Below, piece by piece: positions 1 to 12,058 of a stretch of 64,000 nucleotides of DNA. The translations under genes and the position numbers were made by a program. Numbering within the stretch: position 1 is the first letter of the stretch; each line of letters starts with the position of its first letter. The notes below the pieces were generated by a model, which made no database searches, was not told where the DNA came from, and saw only the letters and a list, made by a program, of their open reading frames with translations. The stretch comes from Paramarasmius palmivorus (lineage: Eukaryota > Basidiomycota > Agaricomycetes > Agaricales > Marasmiaceae): the NCBI GenBank assembly GCA_037176845.1, contig JAYKXP010000018.1:434001-498000 (forward strand), in the 5' to 3' direction.

Positions 1-2148
1 CATGTCGTAACCACAGCACGGAAGCGCCTCATCCTGGAGAGAAGCGGAACGGAGAACAGCCCATCTGCGTTTTGGTACGTATACGGGAGAAGTTCGTGCG
101 GCACTTGATCTTTCACTCGTGAAGGTGCGTATGCACGGAACAGGCCGGATTCACCCAAAGACCGAAGGCGCATAGCAATCAGGTCTGCAGCGGAGTTACT
201 TGGTGCACAAGCAAGGATTCGGGCATTGGGGTTGGTGGAGAGCAGCTGAAGGACGGCTTCAACCATAGTGACGGTCTTCCCGGTGCCAGGGCTACGGGAG
301 AGGTGAGCCTGGAGTGTAAAAAGAGATAAAATATAACTTACGGGCCGAAAATGACGAAAGGGACTGAACCAGAAGGCATACGAACAATAGATGTCACCGC
401 TTGCATCTGCCTGGTGTTTGACGCAATCAAGGGATTGAATGTCCTGTTTCCAAGAGGAGGATAGGAAACGGGTCGTAGATGCTCATGTGAAGGAAAAAGG
501 ACACGTTCTTGGGTGAAAGCAGAGTCCAGTGCCTGGTGTTGTCTACGAATCGGAATACGGTTCAACTTGAATCTTACTAGGTGTCGATCCCGGGGAGAGC
601 TGGTCGGAAGGAAGGAGCTATGGAATTTGAGTCCAACCTCTTCCTTACGCACGACGTGCACGCCCCCTTCGTACCAACGTCCTCTAGCGCTTCCAACGCG
701 TTGCACTAACATTCGGTCACCTACACAATTGTTAGCATGCATCAAGAGAAAGGATATGACACATACCAACAAGAACGCTGGGCCGTTTCTCGGCAAGCCC
801 AGGAACGGACAGGCTGGCGCGTTGGGGGTCAGTCCCAAAGCGAGCGGTGCAGTGATAGTAGAAACCTACTAGTAGTATGCATTGTGCCTTGTAAGAGGCG
901 CATCAGACATATCATAGTATTCCAGATCGCGCCTATTCGTACTAGTGAGTGTCATTCAGATATTCAGAACCCGATTGACTTACTCCATCTGAAACTCTTC
1001 AGCCCACAGAAGATGCTTGAAATGCTTCCCGTACGACTCTCCATTCAGTATTTTCGGAAGATATATCTTTTGCAAGTGTTCCACAATTTCTTTGGTGGAC
1101 CCACTACCTCCCAAAGCTCTTTCGACATGAATGGGGATCTTAGCCCTTGGAAGCGCTCCAATGTAGGGTATAGCCTTGGTCGATGGCGGCATTTCTCCCT
1201 CTATGACTTCGTGCTCTGGCTGACGATTGATGGTGTTTCGTTTTCGGGGCACATAAGGCACTTTGGGGCGGTAAGACTCATGATCCTCTTTGCTGCCTAC
1301 GATGACACGGAGAGTTCGCGCAATGATGAACCTCTTCCTGAGATGAGGATCCTCAAAGAGGAGCTCAAGACGGTCCTCCTGACGTCCAAAGAACGTCTGT
1401 TGCATCTTGAGACGGAGCTTCAAAGGCGCACCATAAGACACAAAGTGGTTTTGCCCGACCACCGAAACCAAAAACCTGGGCATTCGATGAAAGATCAGTG
1501 AATCTGGTCTCGGTCGAAAGCAAGAACTTACGGAGAATAAGTAGCACGTCCTTTGGTGGAAGCCAGCGAACACTCTAGAAGAGAAATGCGTGATGATGCA
1601 ATGCTTGTTCGGACAGACAGTTCCGTCGAAACACCAGCTGTAGCAGCGGGTAATTCGACGATCTGAAAGTCAGAATTACCCTGCACGGTGACGCCATGCT
1701 TGTCCTTCTCTGCCTCTTCCACGGCTGATTGATACGAAAGGAATAACTCGCGAGATTTGTGCTTGTTCGAAGCGATGTGCTTGTCCCAAAATCGATTACG
1801 TACGTGGGCGTTGCACGGAACACATAAGCGATGACCGGGCACAGCGTCGGGCTCCTCAGGTTGAATATCCTGGCCTTCAGCCCGTCTGATATGTCTGACA
1901 GATGCAACGTGCTGGTTCCAGGAAGCCGTACCAGACATACGTTTATCGCATACTGAACAGTAGAGGAGAGCGCCAGTCTCTCCTCTGGCTTTGTTCTTGT
2001 GCTTTCTTGTCGTGAGGTGGACTCGAAAATCGTTAACGTTCTTGAAGACAAGGGCACAAATTTCGCATGTTTGAACGTTGTGCTCGAATGGACATGATGG
2101 GTCGGAGCAAGTACCCTGGGAGAGAACTTGAGGACAAGATTGAACCAT
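1..2148 (-). CDS. MOV10/SDE3-type RNA helicase with N-terminal zinc fingers (5' part, cut by window edge)
   Basis: This is the amino-terminal part of a superfamily 1 RNA helicase of the MOV10/SDE3 type; proteins of this kind act in RNA silencing and control of transposon RNA in the cytoplasm. The gene starts at the ATG at 2148 and runs off the left edge. The first exon holds a short CCCH-like segment (residues ~5-23) and then three C2H2-like finger pairs (CEIC, CSVC, CVPC, each followed by paired histidines). The second region carries the family's pre-helicase part ending in HFKHLLWAEEFQME, which continues across an intron into RDLEYYDM. Further on, an intron splits Walker A: GP joins PGTGKTVT, followed by LACAPSNSAADL (motif Ia). 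The DEAD-box and later motifs lie outside the window. Introns place at about 1505-1530, 940-980 and 303-340. Family assignment is firm; the role in silencing is by analogy. Confidence 0.85.
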
Positions 2149-2857
2149 GATGGGGGAAGATGAAGTGACCTGTCACGAAAATTTTTAAAGTTCATTTATA
2201 GCGCTCTCGGACCCTGGAACAACCTGGGGACCCCGGAGATGACATCCTCGTTGTCGCTTTGTCCTAGGCCTCGAGGTTGATATGCGGCTATCGCGTAACC
2301 TTTCAGCAAAAGTAAACCTTATAGAACAAAGGTGTACACACCGCATCCCCTTGACGCCCTCGAAAGTTCCAGGTCCCTGCAACGTGATGTGTCCACATTC
2401 TTTGATATTGTGTGCTATTCATATTGGTGGGCGCCACATTTGACAAGGAGATTGACAGGTAATAGCAGTGTAACTGTAAGAACGAGGCAGGAACAGAGGA
2501 TAGGTCCCCGTGGGAAAGTGCAAGACCAAAAACCAATCCGGAGCCGGAACGGTAACCGCAATACATTGACAAAGTAGCCTAGCTAACCTCGTTAACTGCG
2601 ATAAGACTCAGAGAAAATCCAGATTATCCGAACGTCCAAACTTTATCTACATCGATGAAGGAGAGGAATCCACAGAACTTTAAAAAACTAAAGGAGATGA
2701 TAACACAGCAACATGAACCAGTACCCTTTACGATAAGCTTGAATACATATTGCTGTACCAGGTATGCGTATGTGTATGGAGCAGTTCTTTTTAGAGAGAG
2801 AAAGAGCAATGAACTGGGAAGCGACCACGAGAAGACACAGACATCGAGATAATCGCC
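2149..2857. other. Intergenic: helicase promoter side and calcineurin 3' side
   Basis: Only short overlapping open frames without splice support or recognisable domains occur here. The segment should contain the helicase promoter and 5'UTR (near 2149-2300) and the calcineurin 3'UTR. I see no gene. Confidence 0.5.
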
Positions 2858-5535
2858 TCACTGCCTCTTACTCTGATCAACCGAGCTACCTGCCAGCTTC
2901 TCCGCCAAGCCTTCAACCGAAGCATCATTTCCCGCACCGCCGGGAGAGGGCGATTCATCTCTCTCATCGATCCTCGGGGACTTCCTAGTATCATCCTTTC
3001 CATCCAAAACGCCTTGGATCAAGCTCATGGTACTCTCTAGGCTCCTTCTCCTCGTACTGGGACTGGTCATGGTCGTACCCAGACTTGCTTGTCTCGAGTG
3101 TCCTCTCCTTGCATTTGGAGATGAAGGTGTTAGCGGACTACCAGCGATGGTAGGAGAGTGGGGAGAAGCCGGTGCTGGTCCCGCGGAGACGTTGGTGTTG
3201 ATACCAGGAGGTACACCGCCTGCAACGTTCCCTGAGGGAATGGAACCATTAGCAATGGCATCGCTGATGCTTTGCGTGACACCGTTCGCTGCAACCGGTG
3301 AGGAAGGTTGTCCTTGATACTCTGGTTCCTTGGGAGTGGAAGGTAGTGAACCGCTGGCCAGGATAGCACGACCTTCTTCAGAGTTGACATCGTAGAGGTC
3401 TGGAGGAAGACGCTCGTTTTCGATATCGGATTTCCGTCTAGAGCATAGTTAGAAGAATGTACTAGAATAGCATCGATGTAGAGACATACGCGTCCTCAAA
3501 TCCTTTGATAGCTTCCTTGATACCTTCGCTACCTGAAGCCAAAGTACCATATGGAAGCTTGCTCATTCCAGATACACTCTTGAGTTCGGAAACCTTCTCG
3601 GCATCCTCACTACGTAGTACGAATGTCAGACCAGGTGCTCGTGTTACAATTGGTGAAGAAGAACGTACCGCAGGAGAGCAAAGACCCTGGCAACTCTGCC
3701 AACAGCCAAGATCTTGTTCTTGATAACCTTGCGCCTCTCAAGACCTTCAGCGGCCGGTGCTGTAGGCGATACCGGCGGCGAAACAAACGTCTCGTCGTCT
3801 GACTCTTCTTCTAACTCTTCCTTCGTGCAAGTGTTGAGCACAGCAACAAGCATGTCGGTGACTATGCCAACACGTCAGCCTTTATAAGATGGCCACTCAT
3901 GGAACCAAAACGCACTCTTTTCACCAACAAATGGCAACGACCAAGTAAACACATCCATAAAATTGGGTAGCCAATATGGATGCGGTGTGCAATTGAACTG
4001 TCTGATGTTCATAACGTTGCTTTCGTACTTGAGCACCGCAGCTTTGTTGCTGTAGACATCAAGGTAGTTGGGAGCAGAGAAGATCGTCATGACTGAAGGG
4101 AAACCAGTCGATTTCGTCTTGCGATACATACGATAGCTGTGAAGGATCACAATGGTCAGCAAACGACAAGACATATAGATGCACCAGACGCACCCAGCAT
4201 CTTGAGCCTCATGCGCTCGTATAATCGACAGCAAGTTGTTTCTCTCAAGGAACTGACATGCGGCCTGGTATCTATACAAGTGAAGCCAAGGTAAGAAGAA
4301 GCACTACGAATAGGGGAAAGAGCGATCACTGACGTGAAGAAATACGAGCATCCACGGACATGGTTATGCAGGAAACTGTCGGTGGTTTTCTCCGTCCCGA
4401 AATCTTCAACAGGATCTGCCCAGAGGATATCACACATCAATCCATGGGTCGGTGGTTCGCGGAAACGGTCGAGCTTAGATTCGTTAAATCAGCATCAAGT
4501 CAGATCATGAAAGGCTGTGAGAAGCTCCTTACCGCTCTGATGTCATCCAGGGTGTTGAGTTCCGGTGAAAGCCCGCCGTGTATACAAAGGAACTGCTTGT
4601 TCATGACCGCCGCAAGGGGCAGTGCGCAGAAAGATTCCATACACGCATCATATATACGTTCAGAGTATTTATGCTTGCCTGACGGATAGTCAATTAGGGT
4701 GATGGAACGAAAGAGAAGTGGACGGACATTCGAGCTTGAACGTGAAGTAATCCGTCAAATGTCTACATTCGTGATTTCCTCGAAGTAGGAAGAGGGTGTC
4801 CGGATACCAGATCTTCAGCGACCAGAGGTAAAGAACACACTGGAAAGCATGTTAGTGCGCCCATTTTAACGGTAAGAGAAGCGGTGTACACACCTCGATA
4901 CTAAAGTATCCTCTATCGACGTAATCGCCCAGAAACAGGTAACGGGTATCTGCTGGGCTTCCTCCGACTTCGAACAGCTTCATAAGGTCGTACTGTACGC
5001 AGAATATCAGTCGAACTAAGATTGGTCGACACAAGAAGCGAAACATACATATTGGCCGTGAATATCACCACAAACTGCAGGACAGCCGAATCAGTGGAAT
5101 GCGGTGTCCAGTCTACAACTAATGCACTTACCGGTAATAGGAGCATCCACGCTCAATACATTGGGTTCCCTCTTGAGCAATTCCGTCCCTTGTTCCAAAA
5201 TCCAAAGCGCCTGCTCCTCGCTCAAGCGCCCCTCTCGATAGAAGTGATTCTTCAGAAACCCAATGTCAGGTTTTGATCTGTCTGCACCATGATTGGCGAA
5301 GAACTGTTCCGGAGTTGGGATGAACATCGCTGGGGCTTGGACCTGAGTCATAGAAATCGTCAGAAGAGGTATACAAAATTGGCTTTTTCATAGAAGCACA
5401 TACGTCTTTGATGACCCTCTCCTGGGTGCTGATTTGGGATCCATCGTCAAGCGTGTGCATCGTAAAGTCGATGTCAGGCACAGGAGCCTTGTCCGCTATT
5501 TGTTCTATCGCTTTGGCGTATTTGTCCATGGTCAT
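2858..5535 (-). CDS. CNA1: Calcineurin A, catalytic subunit of the Ca2+/calmodulin-dependent protein phosphatase
   Basis: The gene encodes the serine/threonine phosphatase 2B catalytic subunit, which with calcineurin B and calmodulin dephosphorylates Crz1-type factors in stress, growth and mating. The start is the ATG at 5535 (reading [12 protein letters not shown]). After an N-terminal exon with [13 protein letters not shown], the metallophosphatase motifs appear in order: [26 protein letters not shown], and [14 protein letters not shown]. The calcineurin B-binding helix follows ([17 protein letters not shown]), then the calmodulin-binding helix ([19 protein letters not shown]) and an autoinhibitory-type segment ([20 protein letters not shown]). 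The tail of ~190 residues is rich in Ser/Pro/Gly and ends at 2858. At least eight short introns interrupt it. Length (~640 residues) fits basidiomycete orthologues. All catalytic motifs look intact. Confidence 0.96.
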
Positions 5536-7969
5536 GGTGAGTCGGTGGTGTTATTGGTGAGTTTTGGGCGAAAATGCGGTGTTTCTCGACCAACGGAGAT
5601 GGTGGTTGTGGTGAAAGGAAGAATTGGTGTCTGGATTTGGAGATTCTCCGGTCTATGCGTGGTGCGCACCCAGACTGTTCCAATAAGCTATGTCGTCTGA
5701 CACCGCTGTTTTGGTCAAGGATTTTCGTCTCTGCACTGCTAATGATGCCGTCGATGAGATGATTCTGTCGATAAAGAAGGCCTTTAGGGCAAGTTGTCTG
5801 CTGTTTGTTTCGCTCGTGAGCTATAGGTTCCGGCGACGACGAAAGGGAGAAAGAAAGAACAAACAGCAGGAAGCGAAAAAGGGAGAGTTGGATATGGTTC
5901 GGGTTGAAGAAACAGCAATGCGCTCCAGCTGGCTGTCAGTCACTGCGTCACCCGTCACAGATTTACTAGCGAAGCTCAGATGCGGCCAATTTCAAACACA
6001 GGGACGCAGGACCCTGTATCGTACAAAAACGGTGGACGTATGATTTATATTCAGTGATACGGCTACTTATACATTTCAAAATTACAATAGGTGTACAGTA
6101 TATGGAGGTAACGGCTACATTGAAATACAACCCAACAGCAGTTCTTCATGAACCTGGTAACAGTAGTCAGCAAACGTGAACAAATGAAGAATGAGGTGGA
6201 AAAGTAAAGGTCTCAGGCAATCAAAGTTGTCCTTCACGAAGAAATCGGACATATGCTTGTCAATTGTATAGAAAATTCATCAATGACCAGCAAAGTGGTT
6301 TAACACTAACCTCCATGCGACCGACAACACATCCAAGCGGGCTCCAGATGCCTATGTAGGATCGGTATCAGCGACGACCAAACTCGGCGCAGGAAAAGAG
6401 TCGAGGGCTTCAGCGGGTGGTGTGTGTCAGCAATGGGCCCATTAATATTGTCGCCCGCCAACAAGATTCGTCACCAGCAGAGAAACAGATATTCTATTCA
6501 CCTGCAAAAAATTCATCAGTCAATGTTCGACAAATTGAGGGTGTTTGAGATTGAAGCTCAGTTGGTGATGCATGTTGCGAGTGGGGATCATCGAGAAATC
6601 GTCACCGACTCGAGAATATGGAAAGTATCATCATGTAGAGAAGAGGAATACCAGCTCACCTTTTAAACTTCATCCCACTCCTTTCCAGGTGAAATCCTGC
6701 AGGTCGACGGTGGAAGAGAAGACGAAGAAAATCTGGGCCCGCGTTAACGCGAAAAATATTGGGTTGTGACAAATCACGTGCACCTTCGGAGTGTAAGCGG
6801 AGTTTGAATACCACTTCATAATACGGCCAGTAAAATTTTCTGCTCGTCGCTCTTCTCGTCCTGCTCATTGTTGTGCAAGGCTCTTACTTCCCTGGGTGAG
6901 TATCATGTACCATAATCTCTTCAACATCTTTCACCCTTGCATGATGTATCATCTTTTCAGTTCTGCTTCCGAAAGAGACAAAATCTCTTGTGGACAACCT
7001 ATACCTTACCAAAATTATCTGATTCTTCTATATTATACTTTTTTTTCGTGTTTCAGCCGGTTTCTAACCATCTTCGTTACAGGATCCCGAACTATCATTA
7101 TTCGCGTCAAACGTGAGTTTCCCTACCTACACCCGACAATTTCCGATGAAAACAAAGTTCATCCATTCTTTGACTCCTCTTCTACCGTCATGGACCTTAA
7201 GGGTCCCTTCTTCGTGGAGGCGTTACGCACAGCACCGTTCTGGTGTTGTGTTGTCGACTCTAGATTCATGTCGGAGCTGAGGAAACAGAAAATATCGGCT
7301 TTTCTGATTCAATTTCTTCGCATCAATGTTTCTTCAGCGTGCTGACTATCGCTATAATAGAATTGTAATCCTTCATTCAAATTATATTGTTCTCATGTCG
7401 TCTTGTACCCATCTACCATCAATAAATGATTATACTTCTATGTCCCACATCACACTTGGAAGGCGGTGAACGAGCTACACCATCATGGCATGATCGATCA
7501 TACCCTAAGTTGCTCAACCTATAGAGCCCACTTGCCCATGAAGCATCCTTGTGATCATGTATTCGCATTACAGTCCACTTGTACAGAGAATTGGCCTGAG
7601 GTCCTGTGAGGTGAGCTTTGCTTGCAAATCGCATCGCTATACCAAGACTGACGCGTTCTGATAGATCCAACCGAAATTCGAGTTCTTCTGACGCCCTGAT
7701 CATCATGTTCAGATCACAGTGATCATCATACCGAACCCAACAAAGCATCAAACCCAACGTCTCGGATCGAGAGGAAATAGCACTCCAGAAATGGGAGCTC
7801 AAAGAATCATTTATAGCGGCACCTCCCTTGACGAACTGATTCTGCTTGAGGCTCTTTGGTCCTCATCAACTCCCCTCAAACTTGTTCATCTTCCAACTTC
7901 CTTTGTACCTTTTTGGCGCCCTGGGTGGCTTACTTATACTTGTACTGTTACTTTCTACTTCTTTTTCCC
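5536..7969. other. Long intergenic region; no convincing gene
   Basis: The first ~500 bases are presumably calcineurin promoter and 5'UTR. From 6050 to 7400 there are sequences that resemble exon/intron borders (for example a minus-strand ATG frame 6656-6868, and plus-strand GTGAGT at 6895 with an AG near 6960), but no frame joins into a recognisable protein. It could hold a noncoding transcript or a decayed gene. The last ~180 bases (from about 7790) belong to the duplicated promoter of the following gene, with TATAGC at about 7812. Confidence 0.4.
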
Positions 7970-9654
7970 ATGGCACCTCTCCTTCTCGCCCGCCGCGCGG
8001 ACTATCTTCCTCCTTCTGTAGAGGTACGCAGGGAGATGATGGGATCCCCAACGATGCTCGGTGCCGTCGAAATCGGCATATTCGTTAGCATGTTCCTCTT
8101 TGGAGTCATCATGACCGAGGGGCATTCATATTTTCGTCAATACGGCAAGAAAGATCCTCGTGCATTGAAGGCATTGGTGAGTCTTCCCTGCTCCCCAACT
8201 TCCTTCAGTCGTCAAACTCATCCGTCCTACTAGATCTGGTTCCTCTTGTACGCAACACCACTACCTCTCCTGGGTACAACACTCACAACGCTCATTTCAG
8301 AGCCCTCGAATTCGGGCACTCCCTAACATCAATGTCCGCAGTCTACTACTTCACGATAGCAACTAGCGACGAACCCATCAAACCCGGAAATTGCTACGAG
8401 CTGACCTTGACTATCGTACACAGCGTGCTCATCACTGCCATCGTTCAGGTACGTCCACCTCCTACGTTTTACTTCCTTCAATGCTAATTCAACCACAAAG
8501 GGCTTCTATGTGGACCGGTGTAGACGCTTCGTCGGCGCCTCAAGTCCAATAACGAAGGTCCTCATTGGCGTCATTGGAGGATTCTTGGTTACTACTGCAC
8601 TGGCTTTCGGGTTATGGATCAGCTACGAATCTTGGCTTTCCTCTGGCAAAAACGCAGGCGTATGGGATTTGCAAATTAAATGGGGATGGCTGATGTCCTT
8701 GAGATTGAGTCTATCCGCTTTCAACGATGTGCTGATTGCGGCCTGTATGTGTTTTGGGCTGAAGAGGTCGGAAAGGAGCCTGGGAGATATTAAGATGAAG
8801 AGGTACGTTATCGTCTCACAACCCATGATGAAACCAATTGGTGTACACGAATAGCACGAAAAGGCTATTGAACGGCCTCGCAATCTGGACTGTTGGTAAG
8901 TCTCCGTCTTCTCGGTGATCCCCAGCTTTGTTCATCTACCTGGCAGAGACCGGCCTGACAACGAGGTGGGATTACGATGTATTGGTCCGGGGTGTCCGAC
9001 CAATCTTACGAGTTTCATTTATAGTATCGCATCTGTCGTTGTTGTCGTCTGTGTAAGTCATTATTGAATGATTTGATTGATTACTGCAAACTAAAGCTTT
9101 TCTCTCACAGTTTCAAACTATGAAGTTCAATTGTATGTCTCTCGATCGCCTCAGTTCCGCTGATCGGGTGTGCTGATGCCACGGAAGATATTTGGGTTGG
9201 CGTGTGGCTGTCTGTGGCCAAAAGTGGGTGTTCTTTTGTGCATAAGTCTGCCGGGATACTGACTTCCATAGTTTACTCCATATCTCTGCTTGCATCGTAA
9301 GCCTCAAGATCAACGTATTGACTGTGTTCTAATGACACGTTGCAGGCTCAACGCGCGTTCCCGCTATCGCTTGAAGTATGCTGGACCGCAGACCGCTACC
9401 AGCTCCGATACCTCACAGCTCATGTTCCGTAGGGTCGAGGTTAGTCTTTTCACTTCCGCATCGGCTTTCTCTGAAGGTAGCTGTTTTCGTCTAGACATCC
9501 TCATCACGTCGATCTTCGAGGCGCCTCACAATATCATCGGCAATTGCTAGAAGCGCCAAGGTAAGTTAGCAACAGATTTCATGAGGATATGCTGATACTT
9601 ACTGATTCGCCGTTTCTGCAGACTCCCTCTAGGAGATTCACAGTGAACGCTTAG
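7970..9654 (+). CDS. DUF6534-type multi-pass membrane protein, copy 1
   Basis: This is an uncharacterised Agaricomycete integral membrane protein of the DUF6534 kind. The ATG at 7970 gives MAPLLLARRADYLPPS, followed by the typical first helix region (MLGAVEIGIFVSMFLFGVIM) and YFRQYGKKDP. Spliced exons then give LEFGHSLTSMSAVYYFTIAT, the helix before QGFYVDRCRRF, a glycine-rich helix ending in FGLWISYESW, and the DUF6534 core FNDVLIAACMCFGLKRSER with AIWTVETGLTTRW. About nine introns are needed. The last exons read ETSSSRRSSRRLTISSAIAR then TPSRRFTVNA and a stop at 9654. Seven hydrophobic segments are expected. It is one half of a tandem duplication with the gene at 10178. No function is known for the family. 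Confidence 0.82.
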
Positions 9655-10177
9655 CTGTCAGAGAAGGGATTTGTGGTTATTTATTCGTTCAAGCTGCATC
9701 AGGACAACTTTGTATTCCATTCCGATGTATAACAGACCATTCCTCCGCAATCAGCGACATTACGTGCAACATCATGCATGGCAGATGCAGCAGAGCACCA
9801 AGAATCATCCTTATATTTGCAGACTCGAATTATTCGCGCGTTCAAGCAACTTACATGTGCAGAGGATTGGTCGTGAGGTTTAAGTGTTTGAAAGGGTGAG
9901 CTATACTCCCGAGTTTCTCTAATGTCCTGATCCCCATACCAAGCAAAACAAATCATCGGGGACTTAAGAAGACCGATAGAGGAAATGGCGCACTTTGGGA
10001 CCAAAAACCGGCTATAACAGTGCCTCCCTTGACGGTCTAATTCTGCTTGAAGCTCTTTGGTCTTCATCATCTTCTCTTGATCTTGTTCGTCCTTTCACCT
10101 TCTTTTTCCGACCTTTTGATGCCCATGGCGACTTACTTATAAAATTGCCACTCTTACTTTCCGCTTTTTTTTTTACC
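9655..10177. other. Spacer between the two DUF6534 copies
   Basis: No gene. It contains copy 1's downstream sequence (about 9670-9790, matching 11870-11970 after copy 2) and copy 2's duplicated promoter (about 9890-10177, with TATAAC at about 10013, matching 7700-7969). Confidence 0.55.
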
Positions 10178-11696
10178 ATGGCACCTCTCCTTTTCGCCCG
10201 CCGCGTAGATCCTCCTCCTGCAGAAGTACGCAGGGAGATGATGAACTCCCCAACGATGCTCGGTGCTATTGAAATCGGCATGTTTGTTAGCATGTTCCTC
10301 TTTGGAGCCATCGTGACCGAGGGGTGTTCATATTTTCGTCAATACGGCAAGAAGGATCCTCGTATGTTGAAGGTTTTGGTGAGTCTTTCTTCTTACTACC
10401 TCACTTCCTTCAGTCATCAAACTCACTCGCTATACCAGATCTGGTTCCTCCTGTACGTAATTCCACTATGTTACCTCTGCGGAGTATAAAATTCATAACA
10501 CTCATTTCAGAGCCCTCGAGCTTGGGCATTCCCTAAGCTCCATGTCTGCAGTCTACTATTTCACAATAGCAACTAGCGATGAAGACCTCAAGCCTGGAAA
10601 TTGTTACGAGCTGACTGTGACCATCATCCACAGCGTTCTCATCACTGCCATCGTTCAGGTACGTCCACCCCCTACGTTTTACTTCCTTCAATGCTAATTC
10701 AACCACAAAGGGTTTCTACGTTGACCGGTGTAGACGCTTTGTTGGTGCCTCAAGCCCAAGAGCAAGAATCCTCATTGCTATCATCGGAGGGTTCTTGGTT
10801 ACTTCTGCACTGGCTTTCGGGCTATGGATCAGCTACGAATCATGGCTTGCCTCTGGCAAAAACGCAGGCGTGTGGGATATGCAGATTAACTGGGGATGGC
10901 TGATGTCACTGACGCTGGGTCTGGCGGCGTTTAATGATGTGATCATTGCGGCCTGTATGTGTTTTTGGTTGAAGAAGTCGGAAAGGAGCCTGGGAGATAT
11001 CAAGATGAAGAGGTACGTTATTGTCTCACAACCCGTGATGAAGCTAATGGTGTCTATGAGCAGGACGAAGAGGCTATTGAACGGCCTTGCAATCTGGACT
11101 GTTGGTAAGTCTTTCTTTTCGGTGATTACCAGCTGTGTTCATTATACCTTGCAGAAACCGGCCTGGCAACAAGGTGGGATTGCAAAGTATTGGACTAAGG
11201 TGCCTAACCGTTCTTACAACTTTCGTTCAGTATTACATCTGTTATTGTCGTGGTTTGCGTAAGTCATTCTGAGTTATCTGACGGATGACCGCGAAAACTG
11301 AAGCTTTTCTCATAGTTCCAAACCATGAAGTTCAATCGTATGTCTTCTTATCGCTTTAGTTCCGTTCATCAGGCATACTAACATCTCGGAAGAGGTTTGG
11401 ACTGGCATATGGCTGTCTGTAGCTAAAAGTAGGTGATCCCTCGCCCACAAACCTGCTGGGATACTAACTTCGACTAGTTTACTCGATATCTCTACTTGCA
11501 TCGTAAGCCTCAAGATCATTGTAATTACTATGTACTGACGATGTTTCGCAGGCCCAATGCGCGTTCCCGCTATCACTCGAAATATGTTGGACCGCAGACC
11601 GTGACCGCTTCAAGCTCCGATCCGAAGTTCGAGGTTAGCCCTTTCCGCTCGTCAACCGCTTTCCCTGAATAGATCGTTCTCTAGACATCTTCTTGA
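10178..11696 (+). CDS. DUF6534-type multi-pass membrane protein, copy 2 (shortened tail)
   Basis: This is the tandem paralogue of the gene at 7970, with the same exon structure and nearly the same protein: MAPLLFARRVDPPPAEVRRE, MLGAIEIGMFVSMFLFGAIV, then the conserved exons before QGFYVDRCRRFVGAS and the DUF6534 core FNDVIIAACMCFWLKKSER. The final exon begins with ACA TCT TCT and meets TGA at 11694-11696, so the protein ends FETSS. The basic serine/arginine tail (about 30 residues) found in copy 1 is lost. The rest looks intact. The exon around 11150-11210 has drifted more than its neighbours. Function unknown. Confidence 0.8.
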
Positions 11697-12058
11697 ATAG
11701 ACCCGACTCACATCAGCAATCGCTAGAAGCGCTACTAACGTAAGTTACCAACAGGTGTCATCAGGATATAGTGATTCACCGTCATCACAGGTTCCTTTCC
11801 GAGGTTCACTGTAAAGGCCTACTTGGAAAAAATGTCTTCTTTGTTTGTTTTTTGGTTGTTAATTCGCTCTAAGCTGCATCAAGATAGCTTTGTATTTCAT
11901 TTTGATGAATAATAGACCATTTCTCCGATTCACCGGCATTGGTTGCAACGTTGTATATGGCAGATTCATTCGAAGGATCCGACGACTATGGGAACCTAAA
12001 ATTGGATGCACTGTTGTTCGGGTCTACGGGAATACGTAGTATTTCTGCGAGATGACTG
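11697..12058. other. Convergent intergenic spacer
   Basis: Contains the decayed remainder of the copy 2 tail exon, the duplicated downstream sequence, and the 3' side of the lyase gene. No gene seen. Confidence 0.5.

Larger units (their letters stand above)
7790..11975 (+). repeat. Tandem direct duplication (~2.2 kb unit) carrying the DUF6534 genes
   Basis: Unit 1 spans roughly 7790-9790 and unit 2 roughly 10000-11975. Start codons are 2208 bases apart. Similarity covers promoter (CTCCCTTGACG followed by TTCTGCTTGA), all exons, most introns and ~100 bases of downstream sequence (GACCATTCCTCCG versus GACCATTTCTCCG). Confidence 0.8.

Noticed and set aside
7140..7345. A box C/D snoRNA in the intergenic region (GATGA at about 7145, CTGA at about 7276 and 7300)
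   Set aside because: Boxes are too far apart, no terminal stem is visible, and such short motifs occur by chance.
7419..7802. 127-codon minus-strand frame upstream of the first DUF6534 gene
   Set aside because: No ATG at its start, and the matching promoter region of copy 2 does not keep the frame.
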